Positions 8,563 through 19,173 of a DNA stretch of 64,000 nucleotides are shown in pieces (the first letter of the stretch is position 1; every line of letters starts with the position of its first letter). The notes below the pieces were generated by a model that ran no database searches, was not told the origin of the DNA, and was given only the letters and a program-made list of their open reading frames with translations. The DNA is from Pseudoalteromonas luteoviolacea NCIMB 1942 (GTDB lineage: Bacteria > Pseudomonadota > Gammaproteobacteria > Enterobacterales > Alteromonadaceae), in contig NZ_AUXT01000146.1 in NCBI RefSeq assembly GCF_001625595.1, positions 1 to 64,000 on the forward strand, in the 5' to 3' direction. A program made the translations under genes and the position numbers.

Positions 8563-9162
8563 CTAAAAGACAACTTTAGGCCATGCAACTCCGTTATTAT
8601 CATAGTAAATCGAAAGGCGAAAGGTACAACCATAGCCGACTTCAAAACAATTTAAATGCGTTGTACTCTTATAGGGTAACGATAGTGCAAGACCGAGTAG
8701 CTTTCTGATGACACCACCATGGGTTACCACCAAGATAGTGTCATCTTTGGGTGAGGAAACAATTTTATTCCACCACGACTCCACTCTCTTTTCAAAAGTC
8801 GTCATAGACTCACCATTTGGCGGTGTATAAGCCCAAGGGTCTTGCCAAAAATCGCCAATACTTGGATTATTCGTATTTTGCCATAACCATTCATACGAAA
8901 GCCCATCCCAATCTTTGAAATCAATTTCTTGTATTCTGGGTTCAATAGTTAATGGCAGTTGATTTGCGCAACTGAAAGCTTTTGCGGCTTCATAGCACCG
9001 CAATTTAGGCGATGAAAATATACGTTGAACATTTGTACACAGAGCCAATCAACTCAGAAGTTGCTTACTACTTTCGAGCGTTAATTTGGCATCTGTCACC
9101 CCTAAAAGATGACCTCTTTTTACGGTTTCGGTACACCTTATAAGATAAATTGTTTGTAGCAT
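8563..9162 (-). pseudogene. cobC: Broken alpha-ribazole phosphatase (histidine phosphatase family)
   Basis: An intact CobC removes phosphate from alpha-ribazole phosphate or adenosylcobalamin phosphate. From the ATG at 9162 the protein starts MLQTIYLIRCTETVKRGHLLG. The family motif there is LIRHGET, so the catalytic phospho-accepting His and the next Gly have been replaced by Cys and Thr. An in-frame TGA (9049-9051) then interrupts the gene; the same frame continues as LALCTNVQRIFSSPKLRC with the rest of the domain, including VVTHGGVIR with the second catalytic His. It lies upstream of the riboswitch, so it was transcribed separately from the main B12 operon. Both the catalytic site and the frame are lost. 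Confidence 0.88.
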
Positions 9163-9176
9163 TAAATTTTACGCAC

Positions 9177-9206
9177 AAAAAAACGCAGGCTTGCCTGCGT
9201 TTTTAT
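9177..9206 (-). terminator. Rho-independent terminator after nqrM
   Basis: A ten-base stem (AACGCAGGC / GCCTGCGTT) with T runs on both sides. In the leftward direction it ends the nqrM transcript with a run of seven T. It separates nqrM from the cobC remnant. Confidence 0.85.
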
Positions 9207-9216
9207 TAGACCCAAA

Positions 9217-9429
9217 TTATAAAATTTGGTTTTCTCGCCATGACTGCTCTTTCGCTAAGCGTTTTTTGCGCTTATCACATGGATCGTCACAGTCACATAT
9301 TTTATCAATGCCCATAGAGCCTAGACCACCACAACTACTTGCCATTGATTTTTTCTGTACGATTACGCCCACAGCCATTGCTGCTGCAATCAAAATAAGT
9401 AATCCAAAAGTAAGAATAAAAAGTGACAT
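9217..9429 (-). CDS. nqrM: NqrM, Na+-NQR maturation protein (DUF539 family)
   Basis: This 70-residue protein has one N-terminal membrane helix (about residues 3-24) and four Cys at positions 33, 45, 47 and 51 (SSCGGLG and ICDCDDPCD). That is the pattern of the small factor needed to assemble the iron centre of the sodium-pumping NADH:quinone oxidoreductase. It follows apbE at the end of the nqr cluster, as in Vibrio and relatives. A ribosome site and terminator flank it tightly. The family call rests on the Cys pattern, size and context. Confidence 0.92.
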   Translation of the reverse strand: MSLFILTFGLLILIAAAMAVGVIVQKKSMASSCGGLGSMGIDKICDCDDPCDKRKKRLAKEQSWRENQIL

Positions 9430-9569
9430 AGGCTAAGCCCCTTAATTAACGAACCAGCTTAGGTTAATCCCAAGCAACTGACGGTATATACACGATATTA
9501 TATATCTAAACCCGACAAAGTTGAATGAATTTACCTCACAAAAAACAATGATATTTTTTGCCTTCAGCC

Positions 9570-10592
9570 TTAATTCAAGTAAGGTGCAAATGCTGGGCTC
9601 GAATACGTCTTAAGGCCTTGCGGCGTTTTACTGATGAGATAAACAGGCAAATTATGCTGTTGTGCATACGCCTTGGCACGTTCAGTTCCCATTACCGTCA
9701 GCGCGGTAGCTAAACCATCTGCGGTCATTGCCGAAGGATGCAGCACGGTAACTGACACTAAGTCATGTTTAACAGGCTTACCCGTTGCAGGATCGATCAG
9801 GTGCGTAAATATCTCTCCATCCACCTCGTAAAAAATACGGTAATCCCCAGAAGTCGCTACACTGTTTTTTCCGGGTTCTATCACCCTGTGAATTTGACGT
9901 TGACCTGCGGGTGCATCCGGCTTTTCAATTGCAATTCGCCAAGGTGTTTTGTTGGGCTTGCTACCAGAAATGCGAAGTTCTCCACCAATTTCGACCATGT
10001 AATTTTCGATGCCCTTGCCCTCAATAAGCTCCGCTACTTTATCAATGCCATAGCCTTTAGCCGTTGCAGAAAAAGACAACTCTAGATGACTGAGAGACTT
10101 AGATAGCCCTTCGCTCGTTAAGCTAAGTTTATCAACACCTATATTGGCTTGCATCGCCTCTATTTCAGTTTGTGTTGGTCTCTTAGTTGGTCGCTTGTCT
10201 GGGCCAAAACCCCATAAATCTATTAAAGGACCCATGGTTACATCCAAGGTTTGAGTAGATTGACCTAAACGGATAGACTCTGCCGTTACTTTTCTAAAAC
10301 CCGCACTGATTGGCATCACTGTATTCGCTTCAAGTCGATTAAAACGATTAATTTCAGAATCTGGAATATACGTCGACATAGACTGGTTTACAGCAATAAG
10401 TGCCTCATCAACTTCACTTTTAAAACGCGCGGCTTCCAAACTGACCGGACCAGGAAAGACCTTAATATTGTAGGTTGTTCCCATTGTTTTACCGTTTATT
10501 TCAACAGGTTTTTGTTGCGCCTTTTGCTCACCACATGCAGATAAGAAAAACACTAAAAAGATAACAGAGAAGAAATAACCAAATTTTTGCAT
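9570..10592 (-). CDS. apbE: FAD:protein FMN transferase
   Basis: This lipoprotein-anchored periplasmic enzyme covalently attaches FMN to Thr residues in NqrB and NqrC. The 340-residue protein starts with a lipoprotein signal ending in the lipobox LSAC (Cys near residue 20), followed by the ApbE domain: GTTYNIKVFP, then AKGYGIDKVAEL, GGELRISG and HLIDPATGKPV near the metal site. Its likely targets, the SGAT sequences of NqrB and NqrC, are encoded just upstream. A strong terminator after nqrF suggests that apbE also has its own promoter or depends on read-through. Confidence 0.95.
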   Translation of the reverse strand: MQKFGYFFSVIFLVFFLSACGEQKAQQKPVEINGKTMGTTYNIKVFPGPVSLEAARFKSEVDEALIAVNQSMSTYIPDSEINRFNRLEANTVMPISAGFRKVTAESIRLGQSTQTLDVTMGPLIDLWGFGPDKRPTKRPTQTEIEAMQANIGVDKLSLTSEGLSKSLSHLELSFSATAKGYGIDKVAELIEGKGIENYMVEIGGELRISGSKPNKTPWRIAIEKPDAPAGQRQIHRVIEPGKNSVATSGDYRIFYEVDGEIFTHLIDPATGKPVKHDLVSVTVLHPSAMTADGLATALTVMGTERAKAYAQQHNLPVYLISKTPQGLKTYSSPAFAPYLN

Positions 10593-10613
10593 CTATTTTT
10601 TAGTCCTTACATC

Positions 10614-10650
10614 ATACAAAAAAAACCCCTAGGGAATGCCCTAGGGGTTA
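10614..10650 (-). terminator. Strong Rho-independent terminator after nqrF
   Basis: An 11-bp perfect stem (AACCCCTAGGG / CCCTAGGGGTT) with a four-base loop is followed by eight T in the leftward direction. It marks the end of the nqrABCDEF transcript. Confidence 0.92.
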
Positions 10651-10691
10651 AACTTTTTTAAATACGATTGAACATCATATTTAAGACCTAA

Positions 10692-11918
10692 TTAACCACC
10701 AAAGTCATCAAGTAGGATGTTTTCGTCTTCAACACCAAGATCTTTCAGCATGTTGATAACAGCCGCGTTCATCATTGGAGGACCACACATGTAGAACTCA
10801 CAATCCTCAGGCGCGTCATGGTCCTTCAGATAGTTTTCTAATAATACATTGTGGATGAAGCCTGTGTAACCTTCCCAGTTGTCCTCTGGCTGAGGATCAG
10901 AAAGTGCTACGTGCCACTCAAAGTTATTATTTTCAGTAGCTAGGCCGTCGAAGTCTTCTACATAGAACATCTCACGCTTAGAACGCGCACCGTACCAGAA
11001 AGATATCTTACGCTCTGAGTTAAGACGCTTAAGCTGATCGAAGATGTGTGAACGCATTGGCGCCATACCTGCACCACCACCCACGAATACCATCTCTGCA
11101 TCAGTTTCTTTCGCGAAGAATTCACCGAATGGACCAGAAATAGTTACCTTATCACCTTCTTTCAGTGACCAGATGTACGACGACATCTTACCACAAGGTA
11201 GGCTTAGATTATTTGGCGGCGGAGTCGCAATACGCACGTTCAACATGATGATACCGAACTCTTCTGGGTAGTTAGCCATTGAGTATGCACGGATCGTCTC
11301 GTCGTCAACTTTAGACTCAAGATTGAAGAAGCCAAAACGCTCCCAATCGCCACGATATTCGTCAGGAATATCAAAGTCTGCGTATTTAATGTGGTGAGCT
11401 GGTGCTTCAATCTGGATATAACCACCTGCGCGGAAAGGTACAACCTCACCTTCAGGGATACCAAGCTTAAGCTCTTTAATGAACGTTGCTTTGTTATCGT
11501 TAGAGATAACTTTACATTCCCACTTCTTAACGCCGAAGATAGAATCTTCTACTTCAATCTCCATGTCAGTTTTAACAGCAACCTGACATGCTAGACGACA
11601 ACCTTCACGTGCTTCACCTTTAGTGATGTGGTCAAGCTCAGTTGGAAGGATATCACCACCACCAGAATGAACATGTACGCGACACTGGCCACAAGAACCA
11701 CCACCACCACATGCTGATGAAATGAAGATACCTGCGTCAGCTAGTGAGCCTAGTAGCTTACCACCTGGTGCTGATGTAATTGCTTTATCTGCATCACCAT
11801 TGATGCCGATTATAATATCACCGCTTGGTACAAGCTTCGATTTCGCTGCGATGATGACTAGCACCAAGATCACAACGATAGCGATGAACATACTTACACC
11901 TAATACAATAGTTTCCAT
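10692..11918 (-). CDS. nqrF: Na+-translocating NADH:quinone reductase subunit F
   Basis: This is the NADH entry subunit. The 408-residue protein has an N-terminal membrane helix, a 2Fe-2S ferredoxin domain with the Cys cluster [15 protein letters not shown] and a fourth Cys in CRLACQV. The FAD/NADH reductase domain has [11 protein letters not shown] (flavin), GPFGEFF, and the NADH-binding [14 protein letters not shown]. The C-terminus [10 protein letters not shown] and DDFGG are typical. It is last in the six-gene operon, 19 bases after nqrE, and is followed by the strong terminator. Confidence 0.98.
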   Translation of the reverse strand: METIVLGVSMFIAIVVILVLVIIAAKSKLVPSGDIIIGINGDADKAITSAPGGKLLGSLADAGIFISSACGGGGSCGQCRVHVHSGGGDILPTELDHITKGEAREGCRLACQVAVKTDMEIEVEDSIFGVKKWECKVISNDNKATFIKELKLGIPEGEVVPFRAGGYIQIEAPAHHIKYADFDIPDEYRGDWERFGFFNLESKVDDETIRAYSMANYPEEFGIIMLNVRIATPPPNNLSLPCGKMSSYIWSLKEGDKVTISGPFGEFFAKETDAEMVFVGGGAGMAPMRSHIFDQLKRLNSERKISFWYGARSKREMFYVEDFDGLATENNNFEWHVALSDPQPEDNWEGYTGFIHNVLLENYLKDHDAPEDCEFYMCGPPMMNAAVINMLKDLGVEDENILLDDFGG

Positions 11919-11937
11919 CGTATAGTTTCCTCGCTAA

Positions 11938-12546
11938 TTAAAGTGAAATACCAGAGAATGACAAGAAGCCAAAGCCCATTAGACCAACGGTGATAAAGGT
12001 AATACCTAAACCACGAAGACCATCTGGGATATCAGCATACTTCATTTTCTCACGAAGACCTGCTAGCAATACGATTGCAAGCGCCCAACCCACACCAGAA
12101 CCGATGCCGAAAACAACAGACTCTGTAAGGTTATAGTTACGCTCAACCATGAATGCTACCGCACCGAAAATCGCACAGTTTACTGTGATAAGTGGCAAGA
12201 AAATACCAAGCGCGTTGTATAACGCTGGGAAGAACTTGTCCAAAGTCATTTCAAGGATCTGTACAAGTGCCGCGATTACACCGATGAAAGTCAAGAATTT
12301 CAAGAAGCTTAAGTCAGCCTCTGGGAAACCAAGCCACTCTAGCGCGCCCGGTGCTAATACTGCGTGATAAACAATGTTGTTTACCGGTACAGCTACACCT
12401 AGTACGAAGATTACAGCAACACCAAGACCGAATGAGGTAGTTACTTTCTTAGATACCGCAAGGAATGTACACATACCTAAGAAGAAAGATAGCGCTAAGT
12501 TTTCGATGAAAACCGCTTTTACAAATAAGCTAAGATAATGTTCCAT
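11938..12546 (-). CDS. nqrE: Na+-translocating NADH:quinone reductase subunit E
   Basis: This 202-residue integral membrane protein has about six hydrophobic helices and belongs to the NqrDE/RnfAE family. It lies in inverted topology relative to NqrD and helps hold the intramembrane iron centre and the sodium path. Recognisable stretches are [28 protein letters not shown] at the start, with the conserved Cys there, and [11 protein letters not shown] in the middle with the second Cys. The spacing to nqrD and nqrF (10 and 19 bases) fits one transcript. Confidence 0.97.
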   Translation of the reverse strand: MEHYLSLFVKAVFIENLALSFFLGMCTFLAVSKKVTTSFGLGVAVIFVLGVAVPVNNIVYHAVLAPGALEWLGFPEADLSFLKFLTFIGVIAALVQILEMTLDKFFPALYNALGIFLPLITVNCAIFGAVAFMVERNYNLTESVVFGIGSGVGWALAIVLLAGLREKMKYADIPDGLRGLGITFITVGLMGFGFLSFSGISL

Positions 12547-12556
12547 CTTTCTCCCC

Positions 12557-13189
12557 TTATGCCTTCGCTTCTATTTGGTCTTTCTTATAAGTACGAAGTA
12601 CCCAAATGAAGAAACCAACTAAGAAGAATGAACTGAATGGCATAATTAATAGACCCATTGGCTGGTACCAACCACCGTCAGAAACTAGCGGAAGGATTTC
12701 AACACCAAATAGTGCACCTGCACCAAATAGCTCACGTACAAAACCGATTGTAAGTAGAACTACTGAGTAACCAAGACCGTTACCAATACCATCTAAGAAT
12801 GACATTAGTGGTGGTGACTTCATTGCATATGCTTCTGCACGGCCCATTACGATACAGTTTGTAATGATCAGACCAACGAATACCGTTAGTTCTTTTGCCG
12901 TTGCATATACAAATGCTTGAAGTGTTTGGTCAACAACGATTACCAAAGATGCAATAATTGTCATTTGAACGATGATACGTACACTTGACGGAATGTGGTT
13001 ACGGATCAACGAGATAAATAAACTTGAGAACGCAGTTACCACAGTCAAAGCAAGTGACATGATAAGTGCATTTTTAAGGCTTGAAGTAACCGCTAGCGCA
13101 GAACAAATACCCAGTACTTGCAGAGCAATCGGGTTGTTTGCGAAGACCGGTCCAAACAAGACTTCCTTCATTTCTTTTGCATTAGCCAT
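12557..13189 (-). CDS. nqrD: Na+-translocating NADH:quinone reductase subunit D
   Basis: This 210-residue membrane subunit is the paralogue and partner of NqrE. It begins with a short cytoplasmic segment ([30 protein letters not shown]), followed by about six helices. Conserved Cys residues occur in LGICSAL and [12 protein letters not shown], the pair that with NqrE coordinates the intramembrane iron. Its start overlaps the last base of the nqrC stop, and nqrE follows ten bases later. Confidence 0.97.
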   Translation of the reverse strand: MANAKEMKEVLFGPVFANNPIALQVLGICSALAVTSSLKNALIMSLALTVVTAFSSLFISLIRNHIPSSVRIIVQMTIIASLVIVVDQTLQAFVYATAKELTVFVGLIITNCIVMGRAEAYAMKSPPLMSFLDGIGNGLGYSVVLLTIGFVRELFGAGALFGVEILPLVSDGGWYQPMGLLIMPFSSFFLVGFFIWVLRTYKKDQIEAKA

Positions 13190-13935
13190 TAGTTCAATGC
13201 CCCTTCACGTACTTTCGCTAGGAATGGACCAAACGCTTTGTCGCCTGTCCAGAACTTGAATGTGTTATCAACACCGTTCGACGTTAATGTTGCGCCAGAT
13301 AGACCATCAACTTTGTGAATATCGTTACCAGCTGTGCCTTTTACGATATCTACAGGTAGTTGCTTGCCTTCCCAAGTAGCAGTCCACTTAGGGTTCTGGA
13401 TTTCGCCACCAAGACCCGCTGTTTCATTATGCTGATAGAAATTGATTGCTTTAATCGTTTTCGTATCAAGGTCTAGCGCGATGAAACCGTACATAATGCC
13501 CCATAGACCGTAACCCTGGATAGGAAGAATCACTGATTCAACCTGACCATTGCTGTTCTTAGCTAGGTATACTGGAGACTCATATGTCATACGAAGCACG
13601 CCGGCTAAGTCATCTTCTTTAGGAAGTGCAAAGCTACGCTCAGCGTCGAACTTAGTCATTGTGAAGTCGAACGAGTTAGGATCTGTTTCAACAAAGTCAC
13701 CTGACTTAAAGTCAACAACGCGTGCATCAATTACTTCATTGTACTTTTGTGCTACGTTTTCAACGTCTTTAATACCAGCCGCAGCTAGAATGTTACGTTG
13801 AACGTCTTCAATTTTGTTAGCTTGCTGTAGTGGGCGTAACTGTACTGCCGCAAAAGATACGACGATTGCACACACTAAACACAAACCAACAACAACGCCT
13901 AACGTTTTGCCGATAGTTTCATTGTTACTAGACAC
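13189..13935 (-). CDS. nqrC: Na+-translocating NADH:quinone reductase subunit C
   Basis: This 248-residue subunit has an N-terminal membrane helix (about residues 10-32) and a periplasmic FMN-binding domain. The covalent flavin site is the Thr in [13 protein letters not shown] near residue 220, a substrate sequence for ApbE, which is encoded downstream. The gene overlaps the end of nqrB by eight bases and shares a base with nqrD, showing tight translational coupling in the operon. Confidence 0.97.
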   Translation of the reverse strand: MSSNNETIGKTLGVVVGLCLVCAIVVSFAAVQLRPLQQANKIEDVQRNILAAAGIKDVENVAQKYNEVIDARVVDFKSGDFVETDPNSFDFTMTKFDAERSFALPKEDDLAGVLRMTYESPVYLAKNSNGQVESVILPIQGYGLWGIMYGFIALDLDTKTIKAINFYQHNETAGLGGEIQNPKWTATWEGKQLPVDIVKGTAGNDIHKVDGLSGATLTSNGVDNTFKFWTGDKAFGPFLAKVREGALN

Positions 13936-15127
13936 GTGCCAATCTCCTCTTCACATTAGACTGCACTACAAAGTGGTCGAATAGCGGTGCGAATAGGTTA
14001 GCGAATAGAATTGCTAACATCATACCTTCTGGGTATGCAGGGTTAACAACACGGATAAGTACAACCATAACACCAATTAGTGCACCGTATGCCCATTTAC
14101 CTTTATCGGTGAAAGACGCTGAAACAGGGTCTGTCGCCATAAAGAACATACCAAATGCAAAACCACCAAGTACTAAGTGCCAATGCCAGGGCATAGCAAA
14201 TGTCGCGTTTGTGTCAGAACCGATCATGTTCAATAGCGTAGCCATCACAACCATACCTAGGAATGTACCTAGTACGATGCGCCATGACGCGATACGAACA
14301 TACATCAAGAACAAACCACCAATTGCAAGTGCTAGCGTCGACGTTTCACCCACTGAACCTTGGATGAAGCCGTAGAAAGCATTCCACCACAACTGCATGT
14401 TGTTGTAATCTAGTGAACCAATTGCTGCTTGACCTAGGTATGTAGCACCAGAGAATGAATCTACTGCTGTCCATACTGTGTCACCTGAGATATCACCTGG
14501 GTACGCGAAAAAAAGGAACGCACGGCCAGCTAGTGCAGGGTTAAGGAAGTTACGGCCAGTACCACCGAATACTTCTTTAGCGACTACAACACCGAACGTG
14601 ATACCTAGTGCAACTTGCCATAATGGAATTGTTGCAGGCAGGATCAATGCAAATAATACGGAAGTGACGAAGAAACCTTCGTTTACTTCGTGCTTACGCA
14701 CTGATGCAAATAGTACTTCCCAGAAGCCACCTACGATAAACACTGTTCCGTAAATAGGTAGGAAGAAACATGCACCGTAAAACATTTTCGCGGCCCAGCC
14801 AGAAGTAGCTGTAAGCTCACCACCTAGCGCTTGGAAAATACCCGCCTGCCAAGTGTTTGCGATATCAAAACCGTTGCCAATTGCTAATGCTGCTTGGTGG
14901 CCGATGTTGAACATACCGAAGAACATAGCCGGGAACGTCGCCATCCATACCAAAATCATGATACGTTTAAGGTCGATGTTGTCACGAACGTGCGTGCCGC
15001 CTTTGTTTACATAACCAGGAGTATAGAAAACTGTCGCGATCGCTTCATATAACGCATACCACTTCTCGTGTTTTCCACCTGGTTCAAAGTGAGGTTCAAT
15101 GTCTTCTAAAAATTTCTTTAAGGCCAT
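13928..15127 (-). CDS. nqrB: Na+-translocating NADH:quinone reductase subunit B
   Basis: This is the main membrane subunit, carrying covalent FMN and riboflavin and forming the sodium channel. The start ATG at 15127 gives [20 protein letters not shown], which matches known NqrB N-termini; upstream in-frame codons belong to the nqrA overlap region. The 399-residue protein has about ten membrane helices. The covalent FMN Thr is in [11 protein letters not shown] in the middle, and [20 protein letters not shown] is a conserved block. It is separated from nqrA by two bases. Confidence 0.97.
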   Translation of the reverse strand: MALKKFLEDIEPHFEPGGKHEKWYALYEAIATVFYTPGYVNKGGTHVRDNIDLKRIMILVWMATFPAMFFGMFNIGHQAALAIGNGFDIANTWQAGIFQALGGELTATSGWAAKMFYGACFFLPIYGTVFIVGGFWEVLFASVRKHEVNEGFFVTSVLFALILPATIPLWQVALGITFGVVVAKEVFGGTGRNFLNPALAGRAFLFFAYPGDISGDTVWTAVDSFSGATYLGQAAIGSLDYNNMQLWWNAFYGFIQGSVGETSTLALAIGGLFLMYVRIASWRIVLGTFLGMVVMATLLNMIGSDTNATFAMPWHWHLVLGGFAFGMFFMATDPVSASFTDKGKWAYGALIGVMVVLIRVVNPAYPEGMMLAILFANLFAPLFDHFVVQSNVKRRLARV

Positions 15128-15129
15128 TT

Positions 15130-16473
15130 TTAACCTTCCTTCTCGATAGTAGTCAGGCAATCACGCAGGATTAAACCAAAGTCATATTTGCCCGGACATA
15201 CGAAGGTACACAATGCTAAATCTTCTTCGTCAAGCTCTAGCGCACCCAATGAGATAGCGCTGTCTAGATCGCCTGCGATCAGATCACGAAGTAATAGCGT
15301 TGGTAGAATGTCCAGAGGCATAACACGCTCATAGTTGCCGATTGGCACCATCGCACGCTTAGAGCCACCAGTAGACGTTGTCATCTTGAACAAGCGACTA
15401 GATGCTAAGTGTGAAATGAATGTACGTGTTACTGAGAACTTATTGCTACCTGGCGCAATCCAACCAAATAGCTCCTTCTCACGACCTTCAAGAAGAACAG
15501 AAACCTGTACGTGGTAACGGCCAAGGAAAGCATGAGGGCCGGTTGCTGTTTTACCAGCTAACACAGAGCCAGAAATGACTCGGTTATCACCGTCTTCAAC
15601 TTCACCTGATACTAAATCTGTTAGCGACGCACCAAGTTGAGTTTTAACTAAACGAGGATTCTTTACGCGAGGACCTGCTAAAGAAACAACTCGGTCAGTG
15701 TAGATCTCGCCAGTAAGGAACAGTTTACCAAACGCAATAACGTCCTGGTGACCTAAGTGCCAAACTTGCTTGTCTGCACCAACTGCATCTAAGTTGTGGA
15801 TATGAGTGCCCACTAAGCCAGCTGGATGCACACCAGCGAACTCATGAACTTCAACTTGTGACAATGAAGAGCTAGGCACTTTACTGCCTGACTGCTTACA
15901 CACGAAAACTTTGCCATCAGTTAAACGAGATACAACTGCTAGACCTGCTTCAAACGCTTCAACGTTATCAGCGATGATCACTGCTGGATCTGCTGCTAAT
16001 GGGTTAGTATCGATGGCTGTCACGAAAATTGAGCTCGGAGCTGCACTAGGCACTGCTACACGGCTAAATGGACGTGCACGAAGCGCTGGCCATTGACCAG
16101 ATTCAATAAGCACTTCTTTCACTTTTTCACGATCTAGATTGCCTAAATCAGCAGCCGAGAACTTGTCAAAAGTGATTTGCTCATTGCCTTGTACTTCAAT
16201 CACTACTGATTGAAGTACACGCTTAGCACCACGGTTAATTTCTTTAACTACACCAGAGGCTGGCGCAGTAAACTTGACACCTGGGTTCTTTTTGTCTTCA
16301 AAAAGAACTTGGCCTTTTTTGACTTGGTCATCCACGCGGACATGCATGGTTGGACGCATACCGATAAACTCTTCACCAAGCACAGCTACGCGTTTGATGG
16401 CTGCGCCATCATGAATAGCTTGCTGTGGTGCGCCCTCTATGGGTAAGTCCAGACCTTTTTTTATGTTGATCAT
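15130..16473 (-). CDS. nqrA: Na+-translocating NADH:quinone reductase subunit A
   Basis: This cytoplasmic-side subunit without membrane helices is the first gene of the operon. The ATG at 16473 gives [14 protein letters not shown], the standard N-terminus; an alternative start four codons upstream has no better ribosome site. The 447 residues match the family length. Conserved blocks are [59 protein letters not shown] and the C-terminal [20 protein letters not shown]. It is transcribed from a promoter in the 368-base gap behind fabV. Confidence 0.97.
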   Translation of the reverse strand: MINIKKGLDLPIEGAPQQAIHDGAAIKRVAVLGEEFIGMRPTMHVRVDDQVKKGQVLFEDKKNPGVKFTAPASGVVKEINRGAKRVLQSVVIEVQGNEQITFDKFSAADLGNLDREKVKEVLIESGQWPALRARPFSRVAVPSAAPSSIFVTAIDTNPLAADPAVIIADNVEAFEAGLAVVSRLTDGKVFVCKQSGSKVPSSSLSQVEVHEFAGVHPAGLVGTHIHNLDAVGADKQVWHLGHQDVIAFGKLFLTGEIYTDRVVSLAGPRVKNPRLVKTQLGASLTDLVSGEVEDGDNRVISGSVLAGKTATGPHAFLGRYHVQVSVLLEGREKELFGWIAPGSNKFSVTRTFISHLASSRLFKMTTSTGGSKRAMVPIGNYERVMPLDILPTLLLRDLIAGDLDSAISLGALELDEEDLALCTFVCPGKYDFGLILRDCLTTIEKEG

Positions 16474-16841
16474 ACGCACTTGCATTACATTAACGGAAAG
16501 AAATTGAAAAATCTTTACTTACCACGGCAGCCATCTCATCTAGTTTTCGGTATCAAAGAACTCGCCAATCATGTTTTGACTTGACAAAAGCCAAATCAAC
16601 CAAAAAAAGCGCCGTGATATTATAGTCCTCACATATTTCCGCAATTTTAACATTAATCGCCCTGACTATGCGAGTACAATTATCAAATTAATACGACTTA
16701 ACAATGGTTTTAGCTCAGTACAGCTAATTGCGATTAATTCAATATAGACCAAAGTGGTATTGAATGAGAAAGTGAAGTGACTGGATTAAGGAAAGAAAAA
16801 CATAAAGGCGAAGCTTGAGCGCCCCGCCTATAGTATAAAAA
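16474..16841 (-). promoter_or_regulatory. nqr operon promoter region and end of fabV transcript
   Basis: This gap of 368 bases holds the leader of nqrA. A perfect TATAAT (minus strand, 16624 to 16619) with only a weak -35 would place transcription start near 16612, giving a leader of about 140 bases. At 16806-16829 the minus strand forms a hairpin (AGGCG/CGCCT with an inner GC stretch) followed by a T-rich run, a probable terminator for fabV. I see no other element or gene. Confidence 0.5.
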
Positions 16842-18032
16842 TTACACTAAACCATTGATTTCGGCAATAGTATTCACATCGGCATCATAGTCGACACCGT
16901 CGACACCAAAGCCAAATAATTTTAGGAATTCATTGTGGTAACCTTCGTAATCGGTCAATGAATCTATAGTATCGGTATCCACAGTATCCCAGATGTGTTG
17001 AACACGTGCCTGAACACCACCTTCCAATTCCTTATAATTTTGGAACAGGTGGCCTCCATCGTCAAAACGAGGCGTCTCACCGTAAAGGTTTTCATTAAAC
17101 AAGCCATGAATTTGCTCAATCGTCCCCTCATAAGTGCCATCTTCTTTGGTCACTTTAAATAGTGCAGAGATGTATAGAGGCATAATTGGAATCGCAGAGC
17201 TTGCTTGTGTAACAACCGCATTTAAAGAAGAAACATAGGCTTCACCATTTAATACAGCTGTTGATGCTTTAATCGCTTCAGCTGCACGGTCTAGATCTTC
17301 TTTCGCTTTACCAATTGTTGCATGACCGTAAATTGGCCAAGTGAGTTCCTTGCCAATGTACGTGTATGCAGTTGTTTTGAAGTTGTCAGCCAATACATCA
17401 GCTTCTTTCAATGCTTCTAGCCAAAGCTCCCAGTCTTCACCGCCCATCACTTTTACAGTGTTGGCAATTTCGTCTTCATTTGCAGCTTCAACGCTTACTT
17501 CATCAATAACACGCTTTGAAGTATTTAAGTTTTTAGTTGTGATTGCTTCGCCGATTGGTTTGAGCACAGAGCTGTGTGTTTCACCAGTTTTTGGATCTGT
17601 ACGACGTGGAGATGCCAAACTATAGATAACTAAGTCAACTTTACCCATCTCAGCTTTAATCGTCTCAACAGCTTTTTCTTTTAGCTCATTTGAAAACGCG
17701 TCGCCGTTGATGTTCTTAGACCATAAACCGGCTTTGTCAGCGGCGTTTTGGAATGCTGCTGTATTATACCAACCCGCTGAAGCTGTTTTCTTTTCTGTGC
17801 CTTCTTTCTCAAAGAAAATGCCCAGTGTTTTTGCGCCAGAACCGAATGCAGCAGTGATGCGTGATGCTAAACCATAACCAGTTGACGCACCGATAACCAG
17901 TACGTTTTTTGGTCCATTTTGTAATTCACCTTGCTGCTTTACGTATGCTATTTGCTCTTCAACATGCGCTGCACAGCCAGCTGGGTGAGCATTGGTACAG
18001 ATAAAACCACGGATCTTCGGCTTAATTACCAT
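16842..18032 (-). CDS. fabV: Trans-2-enoyl-ACP/CoA reductase FabV (NADH)
   Basis: Catalyses the last reductive step of the fatty acid elongation cycle; FabV enzymes are typically insensitive to triclosan. The ATG at 18032 follows a TAGGA ribosome site and gives MVIKPKIRGFICTNAHPAGC, the family N-terminus, and 396 residues. The NADH-binding loop is in GASTGYGLASRI. The active-site pattern Tyr-x8-Lys is in PIYGHATIGKAKEDLDRAA. YSLASPRRTDPKTGE is another family marker. It is a single gene, with bolA further upstream on the same strand. Confidence 0.97.
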   Translation of the reverse strand: MVIKPKIRGFICTNAHPAGCAAHVEEQIAYVKQQGELQNGPKNVLVIGASTGYGLASRITAAFGSGAKTLGIFFEKEGTEKKTASAGWYNTAAFQNAADKAGLWSKNINGDAFSNELKEKAVETIKAEMGKVDLVIYSLASPRRTDPKTGETHSSVLKPIGEAITTKNLNTSKRVIDEVSVEAANEDEIANTVKVMGGEDWELWLEALKEADVLADNFKTTAYTYIGKELTWPIYGHATIGKAKEDLDRAAEAIKASTAVLNGEAYVSSLNAVVTQASSAIPIMPLYISALFKVTKEDGTYEGTIEQIHGLFNENLYGETPRFDDGGHLFQNYKELEGGVQARVQHIWDTVDTDTIDSLTDYEGYHNEFLKLFGFGVDGVDYDADVNTIAEINGLV

Positions 18033-18172
18033 TTTGTTTCCTACTAAATTTTGAATATGTTTCAAGTGATTTAGGCACATCTCTATCACATAAAGTCATG
18101 AAACTGGTCAAAGAGGGTGCCAAAAATTGCCTATAGTGTAATGTCTGATCGCCTAAATACAGGTCTGATCAG

Positions 18173-18487
18173 CTATTTATCAAACTTTGAGCCACCTAAG
18201 CAGTTAGGTGATGCAGGCACTTGGTGCTCTGACTCGTCAAACTCCTCAGGGGTGTATGCATGAATCGCTAATGCATGAATATCATTTGCCAACTCTGACT
18301 TTAGGACTTCGTTAATACGCCTGTGTCGTGGCAATAATCGTAATCCAGAAAACTCCTCGCTTACTACGATCACTTTGAAATGTGAGTCACTACCACGGCT
18401 GTGCATATGACTTTCATTAATAACATCGAGGTGCGTACACGCAATGGCGTCGGCAAGCTTTGCATGGATCTGTTGCTGCATTGACAT
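18173..18487 (-). CDS. bolA: BolA family protein
   Basis: This 104-residue BolA/IbaG-like protein usually works with monothiol glutaredoxin in iron-sulfur trafficking and in the stress or morphology response. It has the characteristic core HMHSRGSDSHFKVIVVSEEFSGLRLLPRHRRINEVL, with the conserved His in SHFKV. It ends in a Ser/Pro-rich tail. The length and the HSRG segment favour BolA itself over IbaG. It is flanked by fabV and alkB on the same strand with clear gaps. Confidence 0.93.
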   Translation of the reverse strand: MSMQQQIHAKLADAIACTHLDVINESHMHSRGSDSHFKVIVVSEEFSGLRLLPRHRRINEVLKSELANDIHALAIHAYTPEEFDESEHQVPASPNCLGGSKFDK

Positions 18488-18551
18488 CTATATAGTGCCC
18501 TTTTCAGATTGGTCTTGGAAATTGCCTTATACTATACGCGGATAGATTGAA

Positions 18552-19133
18552 TTAACCAACCGTTCTAAATGTCAGGTTTATTCGGCCTTGAGACACTTTA
18601 ACTTGCTTGGGCAAACTGTGTTCAAAGTCATGCTGACTGCGCCCAGACATTACCAGAAAGCTGCCCGTTTCTAGCACTATTGAATAGGTCTGTCGTGTCA
18701 CTTTGTCGCGGATTTTAAATAACCTCGACGCCCCCAAGGAGACGGATACAATCATTGGATCCTTACCCAGTTCTTGCTCGTCATCACTGTGCCATCCCAT
18801 GGTATCCTGCCCATCGCGATACCAATTTAGCAACAATGCATTGAAAGGTTGACCATACTGCTGCTGTAAACGTGCTCGAATTGCACTTAAAACCGGCAAC
18901 CAATCACAACTTTCCAACCGTTTACCTGAATAGCCATAATTGACACTTTGCTCAGCAATAAAGCATTGTAAGCGGGGTATTCGATGTGATTTCCCGTAAA
19001 CCCGTATTTCAGGTTGCTGCCAAGGCAATTGAGCGCACAAGTGCTCATACAACGCTAAGCTTTTATCAAATGAAATGCCTTGAGGAAAATAGTGAAAGCC
19101 TTCGGGCAAACATTCTTTGTTCAGCTTTGACAT
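18552..19133 (-). CDS. AlkB-like 2-oxoglutarate/Fe(II)-dependent dioxygenase
   Basis: A DNA alkylation-repair type dioxygenase of the ALKBH2/AlkB class. The start at 19133 (MSKLNKECLPEGFHYF) removes an upstream hydrophobic stretch that looks like translated promoter DNA. It leaves 193 residues, normal for the short bacterial group. Iron ligands are visible as His and Asp in MGWHSDDE and a later His in RSQHDFEHSLP. The 2-oxoglutarate-binding Arg residues are in RINLTFR at the C-terminus. NALLLNWYRDGQDTMGWHSD is the family signature. It is divergently transcribed from rlmG, 40 bases away. Confidence 0.9.
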   Translation of the reverse strand: MSKLNKECLPEGFHYFPQGISFDKSLALYEHLCAQLPWQQPEIRVYGKSHRIPRLQCFIAEQSVNYGYSGKRLESCDWLPVLSAIRARLQQQYGQPFNALLLNWYRDGQDTMGWHSDDEQELGKDPMIVSVSLGASRLFKIRDKVTRQTYSIVLETGSFLVMSGRSQHDFEHSLPKQVKVSQGRINLTFRTVG

Positions 19134-19173
19134 GTTATTATGCACCCACAATATTAGTGAAAAATATAAAACT

